The position numbers and the translations under genes are program-made. Shown here one piece after another: positions 13,200 to 25,291 of a stretch of DNA of 64,000 nt; position 1 is the first letter of the stretch, and each line of letters begins with the position of its first letter. The stretch lies in the NCBI GenBank assembly GCA_013420905.1, contig JAAXNY010000006.1, positions 3,968,001-4,032,000 of the forward strand, written 5' to 3'. A model generated the notes under the pieces. The model ran no database searches. It worked only from the letters and a program-made list of their open reading frames with translations, and was not told where the DNA came from. Source of the DNA: Collybia mongolica. Taxonomy: Eukaryota; Basidiomycota; Agaricomycetes; Agaricales; Clitocybaceae.

Positions 13200-13493
13200 T
13201 GGAGATGGTAGGAAGGACTGATTCAGACAACAAGGGCGAGGCTGTTCCTGAGCTGGGTAGGTTGGCAAGGCGCTGATGCAAGAGCGAAACTGATTTAAAA
13301 GGCGAGATAATGGTAGTTTTAGGGAGAGCCGGGGGGAAAAAGCGAGTGAAAATTTGTGAAAGGTGTTATTACAGTGAGGGGACGACGGCAGAGAAGTGAA
13401 TCAGACGGTGTCAAGGCCATCCCAACATATACCATCCAAGCTTTCCCACGCTTCCCTACCAGTGCCATCTATGTAACATCAGGGCTCAAGCGC

Positions 13494-14717
13494 TCAGCAC
13501 TGTAGGTCCTTCACAAACGAACTCTTAACCCATTCGTCACTTCCAGAGTACCCCTTAATTAACAACGAAACTCCCTCCTGCACCGTCTTCCGCGTCTCAT
13601 CCTTACTGCCCCATGGGATACGAGGAACCCACGCGACTAGATGGACGCCCCAATGTGTGATAGTTCTACGCGCAAATGAAATATCCGGCTGGCAGACTTC
13701 CGAGTACGTCCTCAAGAACGTGGAGATCGTCTTACCCGCTGAAATCGCGCATTCGGGGTGGAAGCGGCGCAGGAGGTCCATCTCAGCACAAAACTGCCCA
13801 AGATCCAACTCCGGAAGGCCCGTCTTGGCCAACTCCCAGTCCAAAACGTGAATTCGCTTCAGTGCACCAGTATCGCTTACTGTGATCAAGATGTTCCCTG
13901 GCCAAAAGTCCCCCATGACGAACTGCGTAAAGTTTAGTTGTTTCTTTCTTACTCTAGCGGTGTCACTCGCCCACTCACGCGCGGACGTCATATCGAGCGC
14001 CCGTTCCGACGAGACCGTTTTAATGATCTCCAGTTGCTCCGTCGAAACGTCAATGGGCGGGTCTTCCAAGACAGGCAGATCGTCCTTGCCAGTGAGCGTC
14101 GACACTAGCCGTCCATATGTCGCCCATGCTGACACGGTTTTGGCTTGTTCATTTGTCTCGAACAAGTCAAGGACCGGCCTGTTCTGCCGACCCCACATGT
14201 GTATGTTCCCTATGTATTCTCCGAGAGCGCGCCCGATCTCTTCACTGAGCGATGGGTCCGATCTACCGTCCTGCATGAGTTGCTTTAGCGTAAGCGCGTC
14301 CTCCCCACAATCATCAATAATGATGACATTAGCATCCTTGTCATATCGATGTACAGCGGGCACGGTAACCAGCTGTTGACTTGAGGGGATATCCTTCACT
14401 CTAATTAATGCTTGGACTTCAAAAAACTGTGATCCATGGGTATTAGGATTTATCGAGAACAAGTAACATGTGCATATATATTATACCTGGCGAATTGTAT
14501 CGAAAGGTAGTCTCTGGCCTGACGCCACGACATAGGGTTTGGAGTGTTTCACGACAAGTGTCGTTCGGCCGTCGTACGGCGATTTCAGCCTTATGCGACA
14601 CGCGAAATTCGCATATCCCCCACTAAGTACGGTAATGCCTTCACTCGCAAACGGGGTATCGGAGAGATAGGTTTGAATACCCGAGATGGTCCCTAGATCA
14701 AGTGCGGTATCGTCCAT
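13494..14717 (-). CDS. Aminoglycoside-phosphotransferase-family kinase (APH fold)
   Basis: Two exons (14717-14487 and 14426-13494) join in frame to 387 residues, the usual size for this superfamily. Visible: a glycine-containing N-lobe turn (LSGGYANFACRI), the ATP-binding lysine in LVVKHSKPYV, the catalytic loop FVMGDFWPGNIL (Asp and Asn present, the usual His replaced) and the metal-binding segment VLDWELAKTG. Together these are the Brenner motif of APH/choline-kinase-like enzymes, which phosphorylate small-molecule hydroxyls. Substrate is unknown; methylthioribose-kinase-like enzymes have a similar overall plan. The neighbours give no pathway clue. The intron is 60 bases, GT-AG. Confidence 0.8.
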
Positions 14718-15065
14718 AGTGTTGTCGGCTGGTGGAATATATTCTGAAATGTTGGAGTGATATTTATGAGCTTAATGAGCGTCCAAAAGTCACCAAGGTC
14801 ACGCTTGCGAGTGGAGCGAATCATAAGTAGTTCTTGATTAGGATCGGTACCGAAGTTACTGAGAGCCTGACGGAGTCACTAGTTTTAGATCTTTGACTCT
14901 TTGAGACCAGACTCTTTGAAGTTAGCTCGTCACCAATACATTATCAGGATGTATTTGCGGTCAACGGATACATAATACTTGCAAAAGTAGATAACAGAAG
15001 ACGCCGTAAGATGCAACGTGCTAGGAGATGCACAACGGTGATCATAAGAGAGAATGAGGAATGCA
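14718..15065. other. Intergenic, upstream of APH gene and downstream of eEF2 copy 1
   Basis: No coding signal seen. It should hold the APH promoter and the eEF2 copy 1 terminator region. Confidence 0.5.
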
Positions 15066-18061
15066 TTACAGTTTGTCGTAGTAGGTATCCAGAAGAGGGA
15101 TTTCGGGCTGGAAAGTGATTGGTCAGATATGTAGGTTAAATGGGTGGACTGGCGGAAAACCTTGAGGCCCTTGCGGGTCCGGATCTTTGTGACAATTTCC
15201 TCGAGCTTGCTGCCCTTTTCGAGAGGCGCTGACAAAAAGAGGGGTATATCAATATATAGATACCAACAGAGCGGCGGTCGGTACTCACATCCGCCCATGA
15301 GTTCCCAATGGTCAAAAACACACTGGGGGAAGGCTTGGCCGGCGGTATGAGAGCGGAGTTCGCCGTTGAAGCCGAAGGACTCAGCGACGGGGAGGTAAGC
15401 CTTGACTGTGAACATAGGCGTTCCTGGGCGTTGCTCCTCGCTAAAGACCTGCCCACGACGTTTGTTTAAGCAACTGTAGACACCACCAATGGCGTTCTCA
15501 GGGCATTGAATCTCGACTAATGACCAATTCAATCAGTTCACAAAATCTTCTACAATGTCAGTTGACGCACCAAGGTAGATGGGTTCTTGTAAACTAGGGT
15601 CAGCAAGGAGTGAGGCAGCGTAACATGCACGACGCATCGTAGGGATGATTTGACCTCCACCACGATGGATAGCATCAGTGTGAAGCTATAATTGAGGTCA
15701 GCAATATTGATCTGTAAAATCTGGGCAGACATACTGTAACATCAAGGATGTTGTACCGAATACCACGGACGTTCTCCTCAGCGCAGACACCCTCCTTGGT
15801 GGCCCATTGAAGAGCAGCGACACAAGAGTCCTTAATTTCGGCCAAGTACTGTACACCTTTCGTAACATCAACCAACAAGTTAGGACCTGTAGTATCAGGG
15901 CCGAAACACCAGATCTTTCGGGCGTCAGTGACGTCCCACCCATACTCGTCGGCGAGGACGCGAGCGCGCAGCTTGAAGTCATCGCGAGAACCGACTTTAC
16001 CGTCTTCGATGGCCTTGGTGAGCCCTTCATCAAGAGGCATGGCCTTGATGTAGATACGATTGTGTTTGTTTTGCGATTTTGAGAGAGCAACAATGCTTGA
16101 CTCTGCTTTGACGGTTTCACGATAGGGCACTACAGGGTCTGAGATCTTGAGAGGAACACCAGCATGATCTTCTTGCAAATCCTACAATCGTATAAGCGTG
16201 ACGTATGATTACAAAAAATGCAACAAACCTTCAAGCAAATTTCTAAATGCAGCTCACCAGCACCGGCAACAATGTGCTCTCCAGTCTCGTTAATCCATGC
16301 TTGTACGCAAGGATCTGACTTGGAGAGACGCTTGAGGCCTTCGACGAGTTTAGGAAGGTCGGCAGCGTTCTTGACCTCTACTGCAACGTGGACGACTGGA
16401 GAAACTGAGAACCTCATGACTCTCATGTTGTGCGCAGTCTCCGAAGTGGTTAAAGTTCCGCTCTTGAGCAAGAACTGATCAATACCGACAAGGCCGACAA
16501 TGTTTCCGGCCGGGCAGTCTTCGATAGGCTCAACGGAACGGCCCATCATAAGGACAGTGCGCTGAATCGATTTGATGAATAAATCTTCCTTCTTTCCAGG
16601 AATGTAGTTGGGTCCCTGAATACGGATTTTGGGACCAGATTTGACAGTGCCAGAAAAGACACGGCCGAATGCGTAGAATCGCCCCTTATCGGAAGTGGGG
16701 ACCATCTTGGAGACATAGAGGACGAGTGGTCCTTTGGGATCACAATCCCGGATGCCGATGGCGGACTCGTCGTCCATGGGGCCTTCGTATAGGGTCTCGA
16801 CACGGTACCTCTGTGCGGTGGCGGCAGAGGGAAGGTTGATGACTATCATCTCCAACAAGGAGTCTCCGCAAGGAAGGAATTTGCGCATGATAACCTTGAG
16901 TAGGGCTTTACCCTCAAGATCCTTCTCGTCCTGGAGAAGTTTGATATCAAGCTTCTCCAACATAGGGCCAATGCTATCTTTCTTGAAATTCATTACAGCA
17001 TCGAATATCTTGAAGATGGGGTCGAGGACAAACATGGAGAACGCTCTCTCGAGGTGTTTACCATTAGCATCAGTACCGTTGGTGGTCCACTTGCGAGTGG
17101 CGGGATTAAAGTAATTATCACCCCATAATTTGGCCATCATCTTCTCCTTATCGACACCGAATTTCTTCGCATATCGGTTAGAAAACTGGCGGAGGGTGAA
17201 GCCCCATCCGTGCAGACCTGATCCGAATGCGACGGTGCCTTGATCAGGATATACCTGGACGTCACCGAGGGCAGTATCGTGATAAGTGGAGATGATGACG
17301 TTGACACTCTCAATGGTGCGGGAAAAAGTCTGGTAGAGGTCCTCCTTGGTGATCTGGAGCTCGAGAAGCGCACGATCAACTTTGTTGATGATGACCACAG
17401 GCTTGATTCGCTCAGTGAGGGCTTGGCGCAAAACGGTTTCAGTCTGAACACAAACTCCCTCAATACAGTCAACCACAACAAGTGCACCGTCCGTCACGCG
17501 GAGGGCGGCTGTGACTTCTGAAGAGAAATCAACATGTCCAGGGGAATCGATCAAGTTGATCAAGAACTCGTTTCCTGTCAAATTGTTAGAAGTATGTAGC
17601 GAATAATGAAATTGAATACTAACCATCGGTTTTTTGCTTGATAGAGCCCAGATCCTCCTTGTCAAGCTCGAAGTACATAGTGATGGCTGTTGACTTGATC
17701 GTGATGCCTCTCTCTTTTTCGTCAGGTCTCGTGTCCATGTATCTCGTATCGCCGGCCTTCGCTGAAGCAATGATGCCAGCTTTCGACACCAGAGAGTCAC
17801 TGAGAGTAGACTTTCCGTGATCGACTGAGAATTGGGTCGGTCACACGGAGAGAAAGGGAATCAAAATGAGCGCACCATGAGCAATCACACACATGTTACG
17901 AATATTCGACGTCTTGTCCATCAGGGCCCGAATCTGGTCTGTAAAAAATGTTAAGACATCGCCACCGTAAGTAATGACGAAACCAACCTGTGGTGAAGTT
18001 ACTGTGTGCATCGATCAGCTCGTATCCAGGAGGATTACAGAAAAAATGAGACCTACACCAT
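15066..18061 (-). CDS. EEF2: Translation elongation factor 2, paralogue 1 (downstream copy)
   Basis: A multi-exon gene for the GTPase that translocates peptidyl-tRNA on the ribosome. It reads [14 protein letters not shown] from a five-base first coding exon (ATGGT), a 14-base microexon and the following exon. Then come HVDHGKSTL (G1), DSPGHVDFS (G3), [10 protein letters not shown] (G4), the central domains, and [12 protein letters not shown], which contains the histidine normally made into diphthamide. It ends in LDTYYDKL with a stop at 15066-15068. All introns I traced have GT-AG ends and keep frame, so it looks functional. Odd points: the switch-I block reads RYMDTR where eEF2 normally has RFTDTR, so the regulatory Thr is Met. 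It is head-to-tail with a second eEF2 gene and shares near-identical tracts with it. Confidence 0.92.
16604..16741. repeat. eEF2 paralogue tract identical to 20175-20312
   Basis: Every base of this 138-base tract matches the other eEF2 gene, with mismatches starting at once on both sides. Roughly 16285-16500 also matches 19858-20075 with few differences, while the stretch between the two tracts has many synonymous changes. Confidence 0.85.
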
Positions 18062-18639
18062 GATGCTTCGTTAAATTTAATCGGATAATGGTAAATGGGT
18101 TTTAAGAGAATGTCGCAAGCCCTTCGTTAAAGTCGATGAAACGAGAATTTCCGACAGGAAGATGGGGAGGAAGAAAAAAATATTTGTGTTTATAACGGAT
18201 AAAAACCTGGGCAAGCGCGGCTCCGGCTACCCTTACATAATAATTACATAATAGGAGAAATGGCTGCTTACTGAAATTCTAGCCTGAGCGCTATTCGTTG
18301 AGCCGACGGTTGGCTCTCATTGTTTTGGAATTGCCAGAGCCGCAATTCGGGCAGTGACTCAAAGTAGGAGTCAAGAGGGCACCATTGACTCACGAACACT
18401 TGTATTTTGTTTCGGCGGTCCCGCCCATCAGATAACATGAAGCAACTTAGCTTTGCGTTTCACCTGTAAGTCGTATAAATAAGTGTCCTCTCGTAATAGA
18501 GATCGACTCGAACCTTTTCTCTAGAACTGTGGCCTCGGAGGATGAGAATAGATTGAGTGAAAGAATACAAGTGTTTCGAACTACAAGAACTCAGATGGAT
18601 GATCAAGTACACGTTTGTAATTGGCGCCGGCGGAGGAAA
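18062..18639. other. Spacer between the two eEF2 genes
   Basis: A 578-base region that must contain the promoter of paralogue 1 and the 3' end of paralogue 2. A short pyrimidine/A-rich stretch and an A run near 18173-18182 are visible. No gene. Confidence 0.5.
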
Positions 18640-21600
18640 TTACAGCTTGTCGTAGTAGTTATCCAAAGGGGGAATCTCGGGCTGAAAGAACCGATCAGTG
18701 ACTCCATAGGCACGGGAAAAATGAACTAGTCACCTTCAAGCCCTTGCGGACACGGATCTTCGTAACGAGCTCTTCAATCTTGCTTCCCTTGTCGATGGGA
18801 GCTGCAAATGGTTGTGTTAGCGGTTACGAGAATTCTGGTGATGAAGCTTGACGCACATCCGGGCATGAGTTCCCAATGATCGAATACACTCTGAGGGAAG
18901 GCCTGGCCAGCAGTATGGGAGCGAAGCTCTCCGTTGAAGCCAAATGACTCATTGACAGGGAGATAAGCCTTGACTGTGAACATCGGTGTTCCTGGCCTCT
19001 GCTCTTCGCTGAAGACTTGACCACGGCGCTTATTGAGCACACTGTAGATACCACCGATAGCATTCTCCGGACATTGGATTTCAACTAAGGTCTTTGTTAG
19101 CACCAAGATGACGCCAAAGTATTCGCCGTAACGCACCAAGGTATATAGGCTCTTGGAGGGCTGGCGTTGCAAGTAGGCAGGCAGCGTAACATGCACGACG
19201 CATTGTGGGGATGATTTGCCCTCCACCACGATGGATGGCATCAGTGTGTAGCTAAGCAATGCGCCGTTGGATACGCTGGAAGAGTTAAGATATAGCGCAC
19301 GTACCGTGACATCAAGGACGTTGAACCGAACACCACGCATGTTCTCTTCAGCGCAGACACCTTCCTTGCTTGCCCATTGGAGGGCAGCAATGCAAGAATC
19401 TTTGATTTCGTTCAGATATTGCACTCCTTTGGTGACATCGACCAGCAAATTAGGCCCAGTTGTATCGGGGCCGAAAGCCCAAATCTTCCTTGCGTCGGTA
19501 ACATCCCAACCGTACTCATCGGCTAAGACACGGGCGCGAAGCTTGAAATCATCACGAGCGCTGACCTTACCCGCCTCGATTGCTTTTGTAAGCTCCTCGT
19601 CGATAGGCATTGCCTTCACGTAAAGCCGATTATGTTTGTTTTGCGACTTGGATAGCGCAACAATGCTGGATTCAGCCTTGACCGACTCACGATAAGGCAC
19701 AACAGGGTCGGAAATCTTGAGCGGAACGCCAGCGTGATCTTCTTGCAAATCCTGGATGAAAGTAAGTTGATTAGAACAAGTCAGGGTTTGGTAACGCACC
19801 TTCAAACAAATCTCAAGATGCAGCTCACCAGCACCAGCAACGATGTGCTCTCCAGTCTCTGAGATCCACGCTTGTACGCAAGGATCTGACTTGGAGAGAC
19901 GCTTGAGACCTTCGACGAGTTTAGGAAGGTCGGCAGCGTTCTTGACCTCTACTGCAACCTGGACGACTGGTGAAACTGAGAACCTCATGACTCTCATGTT
20001 GTGCGCAGTCTCCGAAGTTGTCAAAGTTCCGCTCTTGAGCAAGAACTGATCAATACCGACAAGGCCGACAATGTTTCCAGCAGGACAGTCTTCAATGGGC
20101 TCGATGTAACGACCCATCATCAGGACTGTGCGTTGGATGGACTTAACGAATAGGTCTTCCTTCTTTCCAGGAAGGTAGTTGGGTCCCTGAATACGGATTT
20201 TGGGACCAGATTTGACAGTGCCAGAAAAGACACGGCCGAATGCGTAGAATCGCCCCTTATCGGAAGTGGGGACCATCTTGGAGACATAGAGGACGAGTGG
20301 TCCTTTGGGATCGCAATCCCGGATGCCGATGGCTGACTCGTCGTCCATGGGGCCTTCGTATAGGGTCTCGACACGGTACCTCTGCGCGGTAGCGGGGGAG
20401 GGGAGGTTAATGACTATCATCTCCAGGAGCGAATCACCTGCAGGAAGGAATTTACGCATGACGACCTTCAAGAGCTGCTTTCCCTCCAAATCACGCTCAT
20501 CAGGTGCTAACTTCACCTCCAGCTTCTCGAGCATGGGGCCGATCGCGTCCTTCTTGAAGTTCATGACGGCATCAAAAATTTTAAAGATGGGGTCAAGTAC
20601 GAACTGGTTGAAAGCACGCTCAAGTTGCTTTCCGTCTGCACTAGTACCGTTCGTTGTCCATTTGCGGGTGGCGGGGTTAAAGTAGTTGTCCCCCCACAGT
20701 TTCGCCATCATCTTCTCCTTATCCACACCGAACTTCTTCGCGTAACGGTTGGCGAATTGACGCAGCGTAAAGCCCCATCCGTGTAAACCAGAGCCAAATG
20801 CAACGGTTCCTTGATCAGGGTATACCTGGACATCACCAAGTGCGACATCATGATAAGTCGAGACGATGACGTTGACGTTTTCGATTGTACGCTGGAATGA
20901 CTGGAAAAGGGATTCTTTGTCGACCTGTAATTCAAGCAGGGCACGATCAACCTTATTAATGATAACGACGGGTTTGATACGCTCGGCAAGGGCTTGTCGG
21001 AGCACCGTTTCTGTTTGCACACAGACACCTTCTACGCAATCTACAACGACGAGCGCACCGTCGGTTACGCGTAGAGCGGCCGTCACTTCCGAAGAAAAGT
21101 CAACGTGGCCTGGGGAATCAATCAAATTAATCAGGAACTCGTTGCCTATCGTAGGGAACGGAAGCATCTCAGCCAAGACTCAGCACATTGAAAAGACGAT
21201 TATGCGAACCGTCCGTTTTCTGTTTAATGGCGGGCAAATCTTCCTTGTCGACCTCGAAGTACATTGAGATCGCTGTTGATTTGATAGTAATACCACGCTC
21301 TTTTTCGTCCTCTCTTGTATCAGTAAATCGCATGTCTCCGGCCTTTGCAGAGGCGATAATTCCAGCTTTCGAAACCAGAGAATCCGTGAGGGTGGATTTT
21401 CCATGGTCGACTGGGTAATGGCCATCTCAAAACTCAGTTCTTGGCACAATGTTCGACATGCTTACCATGAGCAATGACACTCATATTTCGAATATTGGTA
21501 GGCCTGTCCATAAGTTGCCGGACCTGATCTAGAGGGAAGAACATTGTACACATTAGCCCAAGACTGCCCAGAGATCGGGGGAGAGGAATGGGTGCGATCG

Positions 21601-21695
21601 CTATCGCGATACTCGCCTACGGTGAAATTACTGGAGGATCGTGGCGATCGATGAGCTTAACATAGTAGTAAAGGAGAATATAAGGCTTACACCAT
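18640..21695 (-). CDS. EEF2: Translation elongation factor 2, paralogue 2 (upstream copy)
   Basis: The second complete eEF2 gene, same orientation as the first. It starts from ATGGT at 21695, has the 14-base microexon (TAATTTCACCGTAG), then [24 protein letters not shown], the conserved RFTDTR switch-I block with the regulatory Thr, [18 protein letters not shown], the diphthamide block [12 protein letters not shown] and C-terminal LDNYYDKL, with a stop at 18640-18642. The intron after the microexon begins with GC rather than GT (GTAG|gcgagt), the only frame-keeping choice I found. Because it keeps the canonical phospho-acceptor and residues such as LNKRRGQ with normal flanks, it looks the more conserved copy and probably the main housekeeping gene (inference). 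Confidence 0.93.
20175..20312. repeat. eEF2 paralogue tract identical to 16604-16741
   Basis: Partner of the 138-base identical tract in paralogue 1; see that entry. Confidence 0.85.
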
Positions 21696-22161
21696 GATGC
21701 CTAGTTGCTGGTGGTAAAAATCTGGGGGATTGTGGTGAGGAGGGGAGAACAATCTATGGTGGGGATTGTTTTTGCGGTTGAATCCAAGGGATGACCAACC
21801 CTTTACTGTTGATTGTGTAGGATAAGGTTTGAAAATTTGCTGTGAATCGCCTTATCGATCGATGGATTAAGGGCAGGCAAACAGGCCCACGTGATCGATC
21901 GGGCCCTGGCCTGTACTTTCATAAGGTCCATGCATCGATGTCCATGCTTGTGCACCTTGGTAGTAAATATTCTGCGGCCGGCCTGTATGGAATCAATGAG
22001 CACGATTACAAAATATAGTTGGAGCGAAATCGCATATCCGGTGGAACAGTCAATGTCATCCGACGATGCAGGAGCGGTGATAAGGGCCATTGTACTCGGA
22101 ATTGCTCGAGTTATGTTCTAATGCATTGAAATAGAGGAGTAAAGGCAGGCTAATCATCATC

Positions 22162-23019
22162 ATGACTAACCCTCAGCTCCACCCCCTGGAGCTCAACCCT
22201 TTGACAAAGGAGCCGTTCCTTCGTTTGCAGAACCATAGGAACATAATCATAACCCCGCCTCGGCCTAGTGATACAGCTTGCTATCCTCTAATCCTCAACG
22301 ACCCAAGAGTACATGACTGGTTGATAGGGCCCCCAATTCCGTATCTTCATGGTACGCCGATACCATCTATTTCTTTGGTATACAACAGTGATTCAAACAT
22401 GCAGAACATGCTGAGGCTTGGTATGCCACCATCAAACCACCGACGGACGCTATCCTTGCAGAACTAGATGCGGCGAAAGATACAAGTAATCTCATCATTG
22501 TTGATAAATGTCCTGTGAGGGCTATTCGGGAGGTTCTGGATAACGGGGAAGACGTGTATTTAGGCGACATCGGGTTTGACAGGCTCGGAGATGGAAAAAT
22601 ACTGGCCCCTCCAGATGTTCAAGTCGACAAAGAGTCGGCATCTCGTTATGCGGCGGAGAATGCTGAGCGTGTGGTGGGAGATCCGGAAATCGTATGGACA
22701 GTCGGGGGTACATGCTTCAATTATGACTTGTTTCATGTCTGACCGGAAGCGTCCAGACTATCTCGTACCAAGCCATCATGGTCAAGGAATAATGTCAGAT
22801 GCGTTGAAAACCATCATGTACGACTGGGCTATACCGAGGATGAATGCACGACGAGTCAGCGCTTCAGCGCTGCGAAGTAATCAAGCCAGTGTGAAAGTAT
22901 TTCTGAAGAACGGGTTCTATTTGACGGGGTTACGGGAAAACCATATAGAAGCGAGGGGGAAGATGCGTGATCTACACATCCTCGAGTGGCATCTAAATGA
23001 CAGCAACACTCCCGCATGA
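22162..23019 (+). CDS. GNAT (RimJ/RimL-type) N-acetyltransferase, copy A
   Basis: Three exons (22162-22351, 22405-22707, 22757-23019) join in frame to 251 residues. It begins MTNPQLHPLELNPLTKEPFL and carries the RimJ/RimL pattern: an ITPPRPSDTACY segment near residue 30, a YLGDIGF strand, the acetyl-CoA loop region VPSHHGQGIMSDALKT, and the terminal SNQASVKVFLKNGF plus LHILEWHL. Such enzymes transfer an acetyl group from acetyl-CoA to an amine; the substrate is unknown. Both introns are about 50 bases. The second is identical to that of copy B except near its 3' end. Most close relatives in mushrooms are of unknown function (from memory). Confidence 0.82.
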
Positions 23020-24431
23020 TTGTCTCTGGTCGATGATTACACCTCTAAAAACATTAAAACCATGCGCTCAGTGAATAGCATAGTATCGTCTGGATGTATC
23101 CACACTCACTTGAGGTATTTTTGCAAAATTTCTTGCAGTAATAGCCCGACGATAAAATAGAATTAACTTCTCATCCCTGCTGCAAAGTTCACCACACCAT
23201 CAGGGAAGCATATCTGTCACGGAAGGACGCCCATCAGCCTGAGGTCCCCAACGAAGATGCATTCAAAAATTGACTGTGGTCGGGTACTTCGACAAATACT
23301 GCATCCCACAGCAGAATCGGCGAACGAACGCAGGAGCAATTGCTCCACTGCCACGGCTGGCTTCTACAGTGTCATTACAAGTTCAAACCACACCCTGATA
23401 TCATCAGCATCGGCGAATTGCATGAGTCGCCTATGCTACGCCAATGGCGTAGGTGGGTGACCCAGCTAGCGCCCTGTGGAGTAAGCCAGATAGATATTGA
23501 AGAAGTGGGCGAATCCTCCCGCAAGAATGCACGACATGATCTGGTGTAATTGGTGGAAGACCGATTGTTCCGGGAACAGATATCGGTGCAGAGATTTTGG
23601 GTGGACTGCCAGGAACAGTTGAAAACGTGCTTTTGTACCACAACGCACAGTATGTGACTTACGATCGCGGGATGGCCCAGTGAGGGCGAAATTCGAATCT
23701 GTGTACAGTATCACTTCTCCGCTCGTAAGGACGACGATGCCGTCCTCCTGGAATAGTTCATTAGCTAATGGTGAAGGTATGATAAGGCCCGTCCTGGGCG
23801 GACCCCGTAATACCACACCCGGACGAAGCAGCACTACGCAGCCGAACACTCCAACACCTGTACTACAACCCGTGCTATCCCGGGGAACCATGTAAAGACA
23901 TGGTTCAGATCGTCCGGCTTATGCAGTGGTTGTTGCTGCCAGAAAGACACCATTCAACGGGGTAGTAGGCCCGCGAAAATCCATCCCACATAATCTTTCC
24001 ATGGCTGCGTCGACATAGTATTCAAGAATGATGTCGTTTAACAGAGGTTCTGAATTGAAAGTACTTACGATGTGCGTTAGTTACGTTTCAATCAGAACTA
24101 ATGGAGCCCGTTGCTCGCCGATTGCAGATCTACTGCCGACCGATAAATTGACAGCAAACGGTACCACGGTGATCGATCGGGTTTTGCCTTCATATCTTAG
24201 TGAGTCAATGATTCAACGCAGCTTGTGCGTGGATGTCATGCGGCCTAGTAATATCAATAAGCACGACCGATAAGACAGAGTTGACTGATTTTTATCCCAC
24301 AAGTAATGATGGAATCAAGTGGCATGAAAAGCCCGAAGGCGGCGATACAAGGCCATTGTGGTTGCTCGGGTCATGTTCTGATGCCTTGAAATAGAGGATT
24401 TAGCGCAAAGTTAGCCTCAAGCTTCACTTTC
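23020..24431. other. Spacer between GNAT copies
   Basis: No convincing gene. It includes decayed flanks of the duplicated unit: a 3' block at about 23412-23500 and an upstream block at about 24230-24400. Short frames here lack motifs. Confidence 0.5.
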
Positions 24432-25291
24432 ATGGTTAATCTCCAACTTCATCCTCTAGAGCTCAACCCTCTTACGAAGGAGCCGTTCCTTCGTTTGCGC
24501 AGCCATAAAAACATAATCATAACTCCGCCTCGGCCCGCTGATATAGCATGCTATTGTCTTATCCTCAATGACCCAAAGGTACACGACTGGCTGATAGGAG
24601 TTCCAATCCCGCACCTTCGTGGTAGGCTAATTCCACCTGTTTTCTCCGAGATTCCAACGGTCACATAAACACATAGAAAACGCCGAGGCTTGGTATGCCA
24701 CCATCAAACCACCGATAGATGCTATTCTTGCGGAATTGGATGCAGCGAAAGACAAAGCCAACTTGATAATCGTTGACAAATGTCCTGTGAGGGCTATTCG
24801 AGAGGTCCTCGACAACGGGGAAGAGGTGTATTTGGGCGACATTGGATTCACTAGGCTTGGAGATGGAAAGATACTGGCCCCTCCAGATGTTCAGGTAGAC
24901 AAAGAGTCGGCATCTCGTTATGCGGCGGAGAATGCTGAGCGTGTGGTGGGAGATCCGGAAATCGTATGGACAGTCGGGGGTACATGCTTCAATTATGACT
25001 TGTTTCATGTCTGACCGGAAGCGCCCAGATTATCTCGTACCAAGCCATCATGGTCAAGGAATAATGTCAGATGCATTGAAAACCATCATGTACGACTGGG
25101 CTATACCGAGGATGAATGCACGACGAGTCAGCGCTTCAGCGCTACGAGGTAACCAAGCTAGTGTGAGGGTATTTCAGAAGAATGGGTTCCGTTTGGCAGG
25201 TTTACGGGAGAACTTCGTGGAAGCTAGGGGGAAGGTGCATGATCTGCACATCCTTGAGTGGCATTTGGATGGCAGTAACATTCTGTCATAA
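24432..25291 (+). CDS. GNAT (RimJ/RimL-type) N-acetyltransferase, copy B
   Basis: Three exons (24432-24621, 24677-24979, 25029-25291) join to 251 residues with exactly the exon lengths of copy A (190, 303, 263 bases). The acetyl-CoA loop VPSHHGQGIMSDALKT is unchanged. Differences are mostly in the N-terminal 60 residues and the last 40. Both copies have intact frames, so both may be expressed. Intron 1 differs in sequence between copies, whereas intron 2 and its surroundings are almost identical. Confidence 0.82.

Noticed and set aside
13882..14379. 165-codon plus-strand frame
   Set aside because: Antisense to the APH-type kinase catalytic exon; composition mirrors that gene.
15066..18061. 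eEF2 copy 1 as a pseudogene
   Set aside because: Exons join in frame, splice sites are sound and GTPase and diphthamide motifs are intact.
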